Below are positions 17,588 to 25,920 of a stretch of 47,423 nucleotides of DNA, piece after piece. Where the stretch lies: assembly GCA_026400435.1 (NCBI GenBank), contig JAPLOZ010000104.1, forward strand, positions 1 to 47,423, read 5' to 3'. The notes below the pieces were generated by a model. The model saw only the letters and a program-made list of their open reading frames with translations, searched no databases and was not told where the DNA came from. This DNA comes from Hyphomicrobiales bacterium (GTDB lineage: Bacteria > Pseudomonadota > Alphaproteobacteria > Rhizobiales > Rhizobiaceae). The translations under genes were made by a program, and so were the position numbers. Each line of letters begins with the position of its first letter. The stretch's first letter is position 1.

Positions 17588-19246
17588 TCAGTTGGTCTGG
17601 AAACGCGCGACCGGCATGAAGGTAACGGCCTTGCCGCTGAAGCGGCCGGCGTCGGCGACGACCGTGTCGCGCTGGAAGCCTGTTACATAGACCTCGCTCG
17701 GCACGCTTCGCAGGAGGTGGGTCACCGATGGACCGCCGGCGTCGTAGGCCATGGCCTGTTCCTCGCCGATCGCCCAGCGGGCGGCTTCCGGTTGCGCGGC
17801 CACAACCTGCGGCTTGGCTGCCTGCCTGGCGGTTCCGGCATGCGCGCGGTCAGCCTTGCGGGTGGTCTTCACGAGGCTCGATGTCGCGATCACGCGGTCG
17901 CCTCGCGAAGGCGCCGCGACCGGTTCGTCGATGCTGTCTGGTTGCGACAGCACGGCGACTTGCTGACTGTCTTCCGCGGCGAGGTCGTCGACACTCTGGG
18001 ATGCGTCAAGACCCGCCACACTGACGTCCTCCACAACCGGTCTGGCTTCAGGGTTTGGCGGTGCGAGCGCCAGCAGCGCTGCCGGAGGTTCGCCGCCGAG
18101 GTCGGGACGCCAGGTCGGAAGCGGGATTCGTGGGTCGGCAGCCTCGCCTTGCGATCCGTCGTCCGGCAACCCCGACGCCACGCCGAACGGCATGCCGTCG
18201 GGTTCGGCTGCGCTGGCAACCATCGCCCCGACATCCACCTGCGGACGCGGCGCGAACATCGGTACCGGAACGTCGCGGACTGGCAGCGCCGCGATGATGG
18301 TCTCGGGCGTCTCGTCGACTTCCTCATCGGCGGCGTCGAACGGTACGGAGGCGGGATTTGCCAGTTCGGGCGGCACGACCCGTATGTCCGGGGATGGCGC
18401 CGGAGCTGCGGCGGCCGGGGCCGACGCGACCACCGAGCCCTGACCATTGTCTTCTTCCTCGTCGGCTCCGCCACCGAAGAGTGCGGAAAGCAGCCCGCCG
18501 GTCCTGCCGGACTTTGCCGGGCTGGAAGCCAGCGCCAGAGCCGTCGTTCCGGTCTTCTTGCGTGCCTCGTAGGATGCCAGCGCCTGCTCGAAGCCGGGCA
18601 GCGGCTTTCCGTCGCTCGGCACATGCAGGGTCTTTCCATCAGGGAAAACGGCGACCAGTTCCTTGCGGCTCATGCGCGGCCAATGGCGCACGCTGCCGAC
18701 ATCGAGATGCACGAACGGCGAACCGGACGTCGGGTAGTAGCCGACGCCGCCTACCTGCATCCTCAGGCCGGTCTCGCGCACCTTCTTCAGCGACACGCCC
18801 GGAATGTAAAAGTCCATCGCCTTGCCGAGCATGTGCTGGCTTTTCTCCGCGACGGCCTTGGAGCGACTGCGCAGCATCGAGTTGGTGGCCGGCGAACGGT
18901 AGCCCGACACGACGTGGATGTAGTCCGAGCCGCCGACCTTCTGGTAAACTTCCCATACGAGGTCGAACAGGCGCGGATCCATCTTGGTCGGTTCGTTGCG
19001 CCGCCAGTCGCGCAGGAATACATTCAACCTCTTCAGCCCAGCCTGGTCGTAGCGACCGTCGCGCTTGAAGGTGATCTCCGCGTATTCCTTGGTGTGGACG
19101 AAATACAGCTTCAGGGTGCGTGTTTCGGCCTGTGCCGCAGGGGCGGCGAGGATCAGCATCCCAAGGGCCAGCATGAAACCAGTCAGCCATTTCGGCCAGA
19201 CCTTCGGTGTCGTCCGCCGGGTCTTGAGTCGGTCTGTCTTCGTCAA
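17588..19246 (-). CDS. Exported DUF882 (YcbK-like, peptidase M15_2) protein with long C-terminal extension
   Basis: The 552-residue protein starts with a basic stretch and a hydrophobic segment (LTGFMLALGMLILAAPAAQA, cleavage after AQA at about residue 40), so it is exported or anchored. A DUF882 domain follows at about 45-215 with the zinc-binding pattern of M15 peptidases: SGYRSPATN, QHMLGKAMDFYIPGV (His, Asp) and PFVHLDVG (His). Such proteins are thought to act on peptidoglycan peptides. From about residue 240 onwards the sequence is low-complexity, rich in Ala, Pro, Asp and Glu, with no domain I know, so it is probably a disordered periplasmic tail. The length is about three times that of a bare YcbK protein. 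It is separated by over 220 bp from the upstream response regulator. Confidence 0.8.
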   Translation of the reverse strand: MTKTDRLKTRRTTPKVWPKWLTGFMLALGMLILAAPAAQAETRTLKLYFVHTKEYAEITFKRDGRYDQAGLKRLNVFLRDWRRNEPTKMDPRLFDLVWEVYQKVGGSDYIHVVSGYRSPATNSMLRSRSKAVAEKSQHMLGKAMDFYIPGVSLKKVRETGLRMQVGGVGYYPTSGSPFVHLDVGSVRHWPRMSRKELVAVFPDGKTLHVPSDGKPLPGFEQALASYEARKKTGTTALALASSPAKSGRTGGLLSALFGGGADEEEDNGQGSVVASAPAAAAPAPSPDIRVVPPELANPASVPFDAADEEVDETPETIIAALPVRDVPVPMFAPRPQVDVGAMVASAAEPDGMPFGVASGLPDDGSQGEAADPRIPLPTWRPDLGGEPPAALLALAPPNPEARPVVEDVSVAGLDASQSVDDLAAEDSQQVAVLSQPDSIDEPVAAPSRGDRVIATSSLVKTTRKADRAHAGTARQAAKPQVVAAQPEAARWAIGEEQAMAYDAGGPSVTHLLRSVPSEVYVTGFQRDTVVADAGRFSGKAVTFMPVARFQTN

Positions 19247-19291
19247 ATCAAAGGCCTTGCAGGCTGCCGTTTGTCCCCGGAGATGACGCCC

Positions 19292-19312
19292 GGATGTCGT
19301 GGAATGACATCC
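19292..19312. promoter_or_regulatory. Stem-loop in the leader of the DUF882 gene
   Basis: GGATGTC (19292-19298) and GACATCC (19306-19312) are perfect 7-bp inverted arms around a 7-nt loop, 46-66 bp upstream of the DUF882 start. Beyond it the 19247-19474 gap is A/T-rich, with TTAAATC-type direct repeats and TTAA-N7-TTAT at 19332-19346. It may be a regulator site or a leader hairpin; no T-run makes it a terminator. Confidence 0.35.
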
Positions 19313-19474
19313 GAATATCGATCCTAATGGTTAATCCCCGCTTATTGAAGCCAAAATGCGGTAACACCGTGGCGGGATTCAGGTGCGGTCCTTCAGTCCG
19401 GTTTCTTGGTTAAATCGGGGTTTAAATCAAATTCTACCGGCCATTGGCTGCGCCGACAAGAGTCCGGAGCCCTT

Positions 19475-20962
19475 TTACGACGCCAGCCGGTCGGGCCGAC
19501 CCTGTTCGGGATCGATACCATGCTCCTTGAGCTTGCGGTAGAGCGTCGAGCGGCCGATCCCCAGACGCCTGGCGACCTCGCTCATCTGGCCGTGATAGTG
19601 CTCGATGGCGAGCCTGATCATCTCGAGTTCCATGTCGGCCAGCGTGCGCACGTTGCCGCGCTCATCAAGCGCCCTGACGATGCCGAAGGGCCTCGGTCCC
19701 GAAGTGAAGACGGCGTCGTCGGGGAGCGCGGCGACCGGTGCGACCTCCCGCTGGGGGCGGTCGAGATCGACCGACCCTTCGACCTGCGCCTTGATCTGCG
19801 GGAATTCGTCCTCGGTCAGGACGTCGCCCTCGCAGAGAACGGATGCGCGGAAAACCGCGTTCTCGAGCTGCCGGATGTTGCCCGGCCAGTCATAGGCCTG
19901 GAGCATCGCAAGCGCTGCCTCGGAGATGGAGTTGATGCGCGCCGCGCCGCCTTTGGCGCCGGCGCCCGCCATGAAGTGCCTGACCAGATGCGGTATGTCG
20001 GCGCGGCGATGCCGCAGCGCCGGAACGACGATCGGATAGACATTCAGGCGATAGAAAAGGTCTTCGCGGAAGGCGCCGTCCTTGACCTGCTGCAGGAGAT
20101 CGCGGTGTGTCGCCGAGATCAGCCTGATGTCGACCTTGACGGTCGACTTGCCTCCCACCGGGTCGACTTCGCCGTCTTGCACGGCGCGCAACAGCTTGAC
20201 CTGAACCTCGATGGGCAGATCGCCGATCTCGTCGAGAAACAACGTTCCCGTGTTGGCTTCCACGAACTTGCCGACATGCTTGTCTGTCGCACCCGTGAAA
20301 GATCCCTTCTCGTGCCCAAACAGGATGCTTTCGACCAGATTTTCTGGAATTGCGCCGCAGTTGACCGTCACGAAAGGCTTCGAGCGGCGCTCGCCGGAAC
20401 CCTGAATGGCGCGCGCGACGAGTTCCTTGCCGACGCCTGATTCGCCCTCGATCAGGATCGGTATGTTCGACGCGGCAGCCTTTTGCGCCAGCCGGATGAC
20501 CTTTTCCATGTCGGGGCTTCGGGTGACGATGTCCTTGAAGGTGATGATGCCGCCGCGCCTGGCCGTTCGGCGCGCGTCGGCCTCCAGCGCCTCCACTTTC
20601 AGCGCGTTGGTGATCGCGGTGCGCAGCCGTTCGGGCGACGCGGGCTTCACGACGAAGTCGAACGCCCCGTTGCGCATCGCCGAAACGACGGTGTCGATCC
20701 CTCCCTGCGCTGTCTGGACGATCACCGGTATGTCTTTCCCGCGCTCGCGCAATTCCTTGAGCACCGCGATGCCATCCAGTCCGGGCATCGCCAGATCGAG
20801 CACTATGACCGAAATGGCGCCGCCGTCGGATGATTCGATCGCCGCGAGCGCTTCTTCCCCGCCCTGTGCGAGCTTCGCGTCGTAGCCGAATTTCACGACG
20901 GCCGCGTGCAGCAGGCGTCGCTGCACCGGATCGTCATCGACTATGAGTATGGAACCTGCCAT
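19475..20962 (-). CDS. Sigma-54-dependent NtrC-family response regulator (orphan)
   Basis: The 495-residue protein has three parts. A receiver domain (about 1-120) has phosphoacceptor Asp56 in VLDLAMPG and the conserved Lys in FDFVVKPASP. An AAA+ sigma-54 activation domain (about 145-380) has Walker A GESGVGKE, Walker B TLFLDEIGDLP and the arginine-finger/sensor segments. A Fis-type helix-turn-helix lies at the C-terminus (MSEVARRLGIGRSTLYRKLK). The sigma-54 contact loop reads GSFTGA instead of GAFTGA. No histidine kinase gene lies nearby, and the flanking genes are monocistronic, so it is an orphan regulator. It is divergent from pepF by 138 bp. The targets are unknown; I saw no good GG-N10-GC promoter in this window. 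Confidence 0.93.
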   Translation of the reverse strand: MAGSILIVDDDPVQRRLLHAAVVKFGYDAKLAQGGEEALAAIESSDGGAISVIVLDLAMPGLDGIAVLKELRERGKDIPVIVQTAQGGIDTVVSAMRNGAFDFVVKPASPERLRTAITNALKVEALEADARRTARRGGIITFKDIVTRSPDMEKVIRLAQKAAASNIPILIEGESGVGKELVARAIQGSGERRSKPFVTVNCGAIPENLVESILFGHEKGSFTGATDKHVGKFVEANTGTLFLDEIGDLPIEVQVKLLRAVQDGEVDPVGGKSTVKVDIRLISATHRDLLQQVKDGAFREDLFYRLNVYPIVVPALRHRRADIPHLVRHFMAGAGAKGGAARINSISEAALAMLQAYDWPGNIRQLENAVFRASVLCEGDVLTEDEFPQIKAQVEGSVDLDRPQREVAPVAALPDDAVFTSGPRPFGIVRALDERGNVRTLADMELEMIRLAIEHYHGQMSEVARRLGIGRSTLYRKLKEHGIDPEQGRPDRLAS

Positions 20963-21100
20963 GAGAGATCGTTATTGAAGCTTGTCTCGTGAGCCGTCGC
21001 CGGCAACTGGATCAACTTGGCACAGGCTTCTAAACAACGCTTCAAAAAACCCGGTGAAGGAAGTCTTTAGACTTTTCACGGTCTCGGAAAAGGCGATCGG

Positions 21101-22936
21101 ATGCGAATCTTTTCAGCGCGCAGCACAGGGTCGGGGGCGCAAGGCGTGGCGAAGGCCGGCCTTGGCGACCTCCCGGAATGGAACCTTGCCGATCTCTACT
21201 CGGCCATGGACGCGCCGGAACTGAAGGCCGACATCGAAACCGCCGGCAAGCAGGCGAAGGCTTTCGAGACCCGCTGGAAGGGCAAACTTGGCCTGGAAGC
21301 GGACAAGGGCGCAGCCGGCAGGCTGGGAGTTGCGCTGCGCGACTACGAGGTCATCGAGGAACTGATCGGGCGGATCGCGTCCTATGCCGGACTGGTCTAT
21401 GCGGGCGACACGTCCGATCCGCAACGCGCCAAACTTTATGGCGACGTCCAGGAGAAGATGACCGATGCCTCGGCGCATCTCCTCTTCTTCGCGCTCGAAC
21501 TCAACCTGATCGACGATGCGCTGATCGAGAAGGCGCTCTCCTCAGATGCGCTTTTCGGACACTACCGGCCGTGGGTCCTGGACCTTCGCAAGGACAAGCC
21601 CTACCAGCTGGAAGATCGTATCGAGCAGCTCTTTCACGAAAAGTCTGTCACCACGCGCGGCGCCTGGAACCGCCTGTTCGATGAAACCATGACGGAACTT
21701 CGTTTCGACGTCGGTGGCGAGCACATGCAGCTAGAACCGACGCTGAACCGGCTGCAGGACGCCGATGGCGCTGTGCGCAGGGAGGCGGCGGAGGCGCTTG
21801 CGGCTACCTTCCGCAAAAATCTGCGTACCTTCACGCTGATCACCAACACGCTTGCCAAGGACAAGGAGATTTCCGACCGCTGGCGAGGCTTCCAGGACAT
21901 CGCCGATTCCAGGCACCTTGCCAATCGCGTCGAGAAAAGCGTCGTGGATGCGCTCGCCGCCGCCGTTCGCGATGCCTATCCGCGCCTGTCGCACCGCTAT
22001 TATGCGATGAAGGCGCGCTGGCTCGGCATGGACCAGATGAACCACTGGGACCGCAACGCGCCGCTGCCGGAGACCCCGCAGGCGACCATCGGATGGGAAG
22101 AAGCAAGAAACACCGTGCTGTCGGCCTATCAGGATTTCTCGCCGGAGATGGCGGAGATCGCCAGGCACTTCTTCGACCGCAACTGGATCGACGCGCCGGT
22201 GCGGCCGGGCAAGGCGCCAGGCGCCTTCGCGCATCCGACCGTGCCTTCTGCGCATCCCTATGTACTCTTGAACTACATGGGCAAGCCGCGCGACGTGATG
22301 ACGCTCGCCCACGAGCTCGGCCACGGCGTGCATCAGGTGCTTGCCGGCGCGCAGGGCGCGCTGATGGCTTCGACCCCGCTGACGCTGGCCGAAACCGCCT
22401 CGGTGTTCGGCGAAATGTTGACCTTCCGGTCGCTGCTAGACCGCACGACGGACCGGCACGAGCGCAAGGCGATGCTTGCCCAGAAGGTCGAGGACATGAT
22501 CAACACGGTGGTTCGCCAGATCGCCTTCTACGAGTTCGAGCGCAAGGTCCACTTGGAGCGGCGCAACGGCGAATTGACCGCGGACAAGCTCGGCGAGTTC
22601 TGGCTCGAGGTCCAGGCCGAAAGTCTCGGCCCGGCGATCAGGCTGCGCGAGGGTTACGAAACGTTCTGGACATACATCCCGCACTTCATCCACTCTCCCT
22701 TCTACGTCTATGCCTACGCTTTCGGCGACTGCCTGGTGAACTCGCTCTACGCTGTCTATCAGAATGCCGAGCGCGGCTTTCAGGACAAGTATTTCGCGAT
22801 GCTGCGCGCCGGCGGCACCAAGCACCACTCGGAACTCCTGAAGCCGTTCGGACTCGATGCGTCGGATCCGAAATTCTGGCAGATCGGGCTTGGCGTGATC
22901 AGCGGGCTGATCGACGAGCTGGAAGCGCTGGACTGA
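21101..22936 (+). CDS. pepF: Oligoendopeptidase F, M3 family zinc peptidase
   Basis: This cytosolic metallopeptidase degrades short peptides. The 611-residue protein contains the zinc site His404-Glu405-Leu-Gly-His408 in TLAHELGHGVHQ. The third ligand Glu lies downstream in the LAETASVFGEM block (Glu in AETAS). IHSPFYVYAYAFGDCL is the conserved M3B C-terminal block. The N-terminal PepF domain covers about residues 110-185. ATG 21101 is in a weak GGAAAAGGCG context; the first 18 residues are non-conserved and a slightly later start is possible. It is transcribed away from the response regulator. A palindromic repeat separates it from pabB. Confidence 0.93.
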   Translation: MRIFSARSTGSGAQGVAKAGLGDLPEWNLADLYSAMDAPELKADIETAGKQAKAFETRWKGKLGLEADKGAAGRLGVALRDYEVIEELIGRIASYAGLVYAGDTSDPQRAKLYGDVQEKMTDASAHLLFFALELNLIDDALIEKALSSDALFGHYRPWVLDLRKDKPYQLEDRIEQLFHEKSVTTRGAWNRLFDETMTELRFDVGGEHMQLEPTLNRLQDADGAVRREAAEALAATFRKNLRTFTLITNTLAKDKEISDRWRGFQDIADSRHLANRVEKSVVDALAAAVRDAYPRLSHRYYAMKARWLGMDQMNHWDRNAPLPETPQATIGWEEARNTVLSAYQDFSPEMAEIARHFFDRNWIDAPVRPGKAPGAFAHPTVPSAHPYVLLNYMGKPRDVMTLAHELGHGVHQVLAGAQGALMASTPLTLAETASVFGEMLTFRSLLDRTTDRHERKAMLAQKVEDMINTVVRQIAFYEFERKVHLERRNGELTADKLGEFWLEVQAESLGPAIRLREGYETFWTYIPHFIHSPFYVYAYAFGDCLVNSLYAVYQNAERGFQDKYFAMLRAGGTKHHSELLKPFGLDASDPKFWQIGLGVISGLIDELEALD

Positions 22937-22965
22937 CGCCCTGGGTGAGGCCGATGCTTCGCGGC

Positions 22966-23123
22966 GCCCCCCTCTGGCCTGCCGGCCATCTCGCTCACGA
23001 GGGGGGAGATCGCGTCTTCACCATCGCTTCCGTCAATCTTCCATCGAGCAGGAAAATGCGCGGCCCAGACGCTGCTAATCTCCCCCCCTGTGGGGGAGAT
23101 GTCCGGCAGGACAAAGAGGGGCG
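22966..23123. repeat. Long imperfect palindromic intergenic element (Mesorhizobium-type)
   Basis: The left arm (22966-22994, CGCCCCCCTCTGGCCTGCCGG onwards) and right arm (23095-23123) are inverted copies with a few mismatches. Both read, from outside in, CGCCCC.CTCT, CCTGCCGG, CATCTC. Inside are further complementary blocks, GGGGGGAGAT (from 23001) and ATCTCCCCCC (from 23079). From memory, repeats with CCTGCCGGACATCTCCCCC arms are dispersed in Mesorhizobium and related genomes. It fills the pepF-pabB gap and ends 21 bp before the pabB start, so its transcript could fold next to the pabB ribosome-binding site. No open reading frame or transposase. Confidence 0.75.
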
Positions 23124-23144
23124 TGAAGGAGCGCTGGAGCCAAC

Positions 23145-24293
23145 TTGCTGAACGCCCCCTCCATCCTCTTCCGCGACGATTTTTCGGGCGAAGAAGTGCT
23201 GTTCGACCGCCCGCGAAAAATCATCGTTGCGCAGGCCGTGGAGGAGTTCTTTCCGGCCCTGGAAGCGGCGCAGCAGCAGCATGACGCCGGCAAATGGCTG
23301 GCCGGCTATTTTTCCTACGAAGCCGGCTATCTCCTCGAGCCCAAGCTCGCGCCCATCATCCCGCACAACCGCCGCGCCCCGCTGATGACCTTTGGTGTGT
23401 TCGACGGGCCGTCGGAGACCAGGCTGCCGCGTGACCGCCGCCCGCAGACCAACGGTCCGATCTTTGGCGTCCGCGCGACATGGTCTTTCGAAGATTATCA
23501 AAGGCGCTTCGACAGTGTGCACCGGCATCTTCGCCAGGGTGACTTCTACCAGGCCAACCTGACATTTCCCGTCGAGGCGAAATGGACGGGCGACCCGTTG
23601 TCGGCCTTTGATGCGCTGGCGGCGCGGCAGGCGGTGAAATACGGCGCTCTGGTCAATCTCGGCGGCCCGGTGATCCTGTCGCGCTCTCCGGAGCTGTTCT
23701 TCGACATCGATGGCGATGGCTGGATCGAGACCCATCCCATGAAGGGCACCGCGCCGCGCGGCAGGACGCGCGAAGAGGACGAGGAACTGAAACGCTTCCT
23801 CGCCAACGATCCGAAGAATCAGGCCGAGAACCGGATGATCGTAGACCTCCTGCGCAACGATATCTCGCTGATTTCCGAGGTCGGTACGCTGGATGTGCCC
23901 GAGCTGTTCGGCATCGAGAGTTTCGCGACCGTACATCAGATGGTCAGCAAGGTACGCGCGAAGCTGTTGCCAGGGCTCACCATCCGCCAGATATTTGGCG
24001 CGCTGTTCCCGTGCGGCTCCATTACCGGCGCGCCCAAGATCCGCGCCATGGAGATTCTGCGTGAGCTGGAAAGCGCGCCGCGCAACGCCTATTGCGGCTC
24101 CATCGGCTGGATCGAGCCCGGCGGAAAAATGCGCTTCAATGTGGCGATCCGCACGATCACGCTCTTTCCCGGCGGCGAGGCAGTCTACAATGTCGGCGGC
24201 GGCGTGGTGTTCGATTCCACTGCGCGGGAGGAATATGCCGAATGCCTGCTGAAGGCGCGCTACGCGACGGGACGTCCCCCGGCTTCGAGTTGA
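23145..24293 (+). CDS. pabB: Aminodeoxychorismate synthase component I
   Basis: This enzyme converts chorismate plus ammonia to 4-amino-4-deoxychorismate, the first step to p-aminobenzoate and folate. The 382-residue protein is a short PabB lacking the N-terminal tryptophan-binding region. It carries the chorismate-binding core: QGDFYQANLTF, SRSPELFF, HPMKGTAPRGRT with the active Lys, AENRMIVDLLRND, VHQMVS, and the PCGSITGAPKIRAMEI block. The PIKGT-like lysine marks PabB rather than anthranilate synthase. The start is TTG 23145, with GGAG 5 nt upstream. The next gene, pabC, begins inside its 3' end, giving a 52-bp overlap. The glutaminase pabA is not in the window. Confidence 0.92.
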   Translation: MLNAPSILFRDDFSGEEVLFDRPRKIIVAQAVEEFFPALEAAQQQHDAGKWLAGYFSYEAGYLLEPKLAPIIPHNRRAPLMTFGVFDGPSETRLPRDRRPQTNGPIFGVRATWSFEDYQRRFDSVHRHLRQGDFYQANLTFPVEAKWTGDPLSAFDALAARQAVKYGALVNLGGPVILSRSPELFFDIDGDGWIETHPMKGTAPRGRTREEDEELKRFLANDPKNQAENRMIVDLLRNDISLISEVGTLDVPELFGIESFATVHQMVSKVRAKLLPGLTIRQIFGALFPCGSITGAPKIRAMEILRELESAPRNAYCGSIGWIEPGGKMRFNVAIRTITLFPGGEAVYNVGGGVVFDSTAREEYAECLLKARYATGRPPASS

Positions 24294-24910
24294 TCGAGAC
24301 GCTGCGCTGGGAGCCGGCCGGCGGATTCGTTCGGCTTGCGCGGCATCTGGAGCGTCTGCACCGTTCCGCGGATGTGCTGGGCTTCGCTTACGATGCGACC
24401 GAGGTCGAGCGCGTTCTCGAGCGCTGCGCGGGCGGCCGCTTGCCGCTCAGGGTTCGCCTAACGCTTGATAGCCGAGGCTCGGCCGCCGCCACGACAGCGC
24501 CCTTCGAACCCCTGCCGCAACGCGCAGTCTGGACGCTGCGCCTGGCCAGGACGCAGCTCCGTTCAGCCGAGCCACGGCTTCGTCACAAGACGACGCTGCG
24601 TTCGATCTATGAAGCGGCCCGCGCTGAATTTTCGCGCGATGACGCAGATGAGGTTCTGCTGTCGAACGAACGCGGCGAAGTCTGCGAGGGCACGATCACC
24701 AGCCTGTTCGCCGATGTCGACAACGGCGTGCTACTGACCCCGGCGCTGCGCTGCGGGCTCCTACCTGGCGTGCTGCGCGGCGAAATGATCGAGCAGGGGC
24801 AAGCACGGGAGGCAGTTCTGACGATGGACGATCTGGATCGCGCAAAGGCGCTCTATGTCGGCAATTCGCTGCGCGGGCTGATCGAAGCGCGGCTGGATCG
24901 CGACCCTTAA
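24242..24910 (+). CDS. pabC: 4-amino-4-deoxychorismate lyase-like class IV aminotransferase
   Basis: PabC releases pyruvate from aminodeoxychorismate to give p-aminobenzoate, using PLP. The 222-residue product has the class IV fold with PLP Lys116 in LRHKTTLRSIYE. The conserved C-terminal part ADEVLLSNERGEVCEGTITS, then LLPGVLRGEMIEQG, fits the family. The frame is open from 24092 within pabB. I chose ATG 24242 because GGGAGGAA lies 9-10 nt upstream and the protein then starts MPAEGALRDGTSPGFELIET, a normal PabC start. It overlaps pabB by 52 bp, and DUF3445 follows at 16 bp. It could also be read as a generic class IV aminotransferase, but the pabB neighbour supports PabC. Confidence 0.88.
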   Translation: MPAEGALRDGTSPGFELIETLRWEPAGGFVRLARHLERLHRSADVLGFAYDATEVERVLERCAGGRLPLRVRLTLDSRGSAAATTAPFEPLPQRAVWTLRLARTQLRSAEPRLRHKTTLRSIYEAARAEFSRDDADEVLLSNERGEVCEGTITSLFADVDNGVLLTPALRCGLLPGVLRGEMIEQGQAREAVLTMDDLDRAKALYVGNSLRGLIEARLDRDP

Positions 24911-24926
24911 CGCGGAAAGACCTGCG

Positions 24927-25862
24927 GTGACGCCCATCCACACACCCTATGACGGTTCGTCGAAACTCTTCGCCATCGGGCTGAAACAGCTCGATCCTGC
25001 GGCCTGGATTGAGATCGACTCCTCCTTCGATTTCCAGCTCGCCGAGAAGCGTCGCATCCATGCGCAGCACGCGGCGCAAGTCTTCGTCGCGGAACCCGGC
25101 ACGGAGAATGCGCAGGCGGAAGTGCTTGAACTCTTGCGCGGGCATCTGCCGCACCGCTTTCCTAGACTCTATCGCATCGATTTCGGCAGGCTGGTGGTTC
25201 CCGGCCATCCCGAACTGGACGGGCTCGAAGAGCAGGATCTGCCGCCGCTCAAGAAGGCCTCGCTGCTGGTGCAGGAGGACCTCATCGTAATGCGGCAAGG
25301 GGACCGAGGCAGTGGCGAGAGCGGCTGGCGGCTCGCCGCCGGCGCGCTTTGCTTTCCATCTTCCTGGGTACTCACGGAAAAATTCGGCAGGCCGATGGCC
25401 GACATCCACGAGCCGGTGCCGGGTTTCGGGCCGGGCACGCGCAATGCCGGCCTGATCGACCGCATGTTCGACCGGCTCCAGGTGGCGCAGCCTGTCGAGC
25501 GGTTCAACTGGTCGATCCAGTCCGGCGCTGCGCTCTACCACCCGCTGTCCGACGCCCAGCGCATCGACCGCGCGACGGGTCGCCCCTCGCGTTTTCCGGA
25601 TGTCGCGGCGGCGTCCGACGCCTTCATCCGTGTCGAGCGCCAGACGCTGAGGAAGCTGCCTGAAACCGGCGACATCCTCTTCACCATCCGCATCCATCTC
25701 GATCCGATCGCGCTGCTGGCGCGCCGACCGGATCGCGCGGCCCTTGCCGCCTCCTTCACGGACCAGCTTCTGGCGCTTGACGTGGACCAGTTGGACTACA
25801 AGGGCTTGACTGCCGACCGCGAACGGCTGGTCGAGGCATTGCGAAGCATCGCGGCGGCCTGA
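24927..25862 (+). CDS. DUF3445 protein, heme-dependent oxidative N-demethylase alpha-subunit-like
   Basis: The 311-residue protein matches the DUF3445 family: LCFPSSWVLTEKFGRPMADIHEPVP, then MFDRLQVAQPVERFNWSI, then LRKLPETGDILFTIRIHLDP (given here as separate shorter motifs: LCFPSSWVLTEK, IHEPVPGF, VERFNWSI, LPETGDILFTIR). The characterised relative is the heme/FMN subunit of dimethylamine oxidative N-demethylase in Pseudomonas, whose formaldehyde product is captured on tetrahydrofolate. GTG 24927 is the only sensible start. It is packed 16 bp behind pabC and 58 bp before the helicase gene. The partner reductase and THF-binding subunits are not encoded nearby, so the physiological reaction is uncertain. 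Confidence 0.8.
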   Translation: MTPIHTPYDGSSKLFAIGLKQLDPAAWIEIDSSFDFQLAEKRRIHAQHAAQVFVAEPGTENAQAEVLELLRGHLPHRFPRLYRIDFGRLVVPGHPELDGLEEQDLPPLKKASLLVQEDLIVMRQGDRGSGESGWRLAAGALCFPSSWVLTEKFGRPMADIHEPVPGFGPGTRNAGLIDRMFDRLQVAQPVERFNWSIQSGAALYHPLSDAQRIDRATGRPSRFPDVAAASDAFIRVERQTLRKLPETGDILFTIRIHLDPIALLARRPDRAALAASFTDQLLALDVDQLDYKGLTADRERLVEALRSIAAA

Positions 25863-25920
25863 TCCTGTTTTGTTCCAGATTTCGCTTGGCGGCGCGCAAG
25901 CCGCGCGCTACCTCTGGCGG

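Noticed and set aside
17378-19327. 649-codon plus-strand open frame opposite the DUF882 gene
   Set aside because: Shadow of a high-GC gene; Arg/Cys/Gly-rich with no family motif, whereas the minus frame has a signal peptide and zinc motifs.
20963-21100. TGGCAC sequence as a sigma-54 promoter before pepF
   Set aside because: GG at -24 is present, but no GC lies 10 bp further on, so the spacing rule fails.
22937-23144. Insertion sequence or CRISPR between pepF and pabB
   Set aside because: No transposase frame and no regular spaced direct repeats; only one palindromic element.
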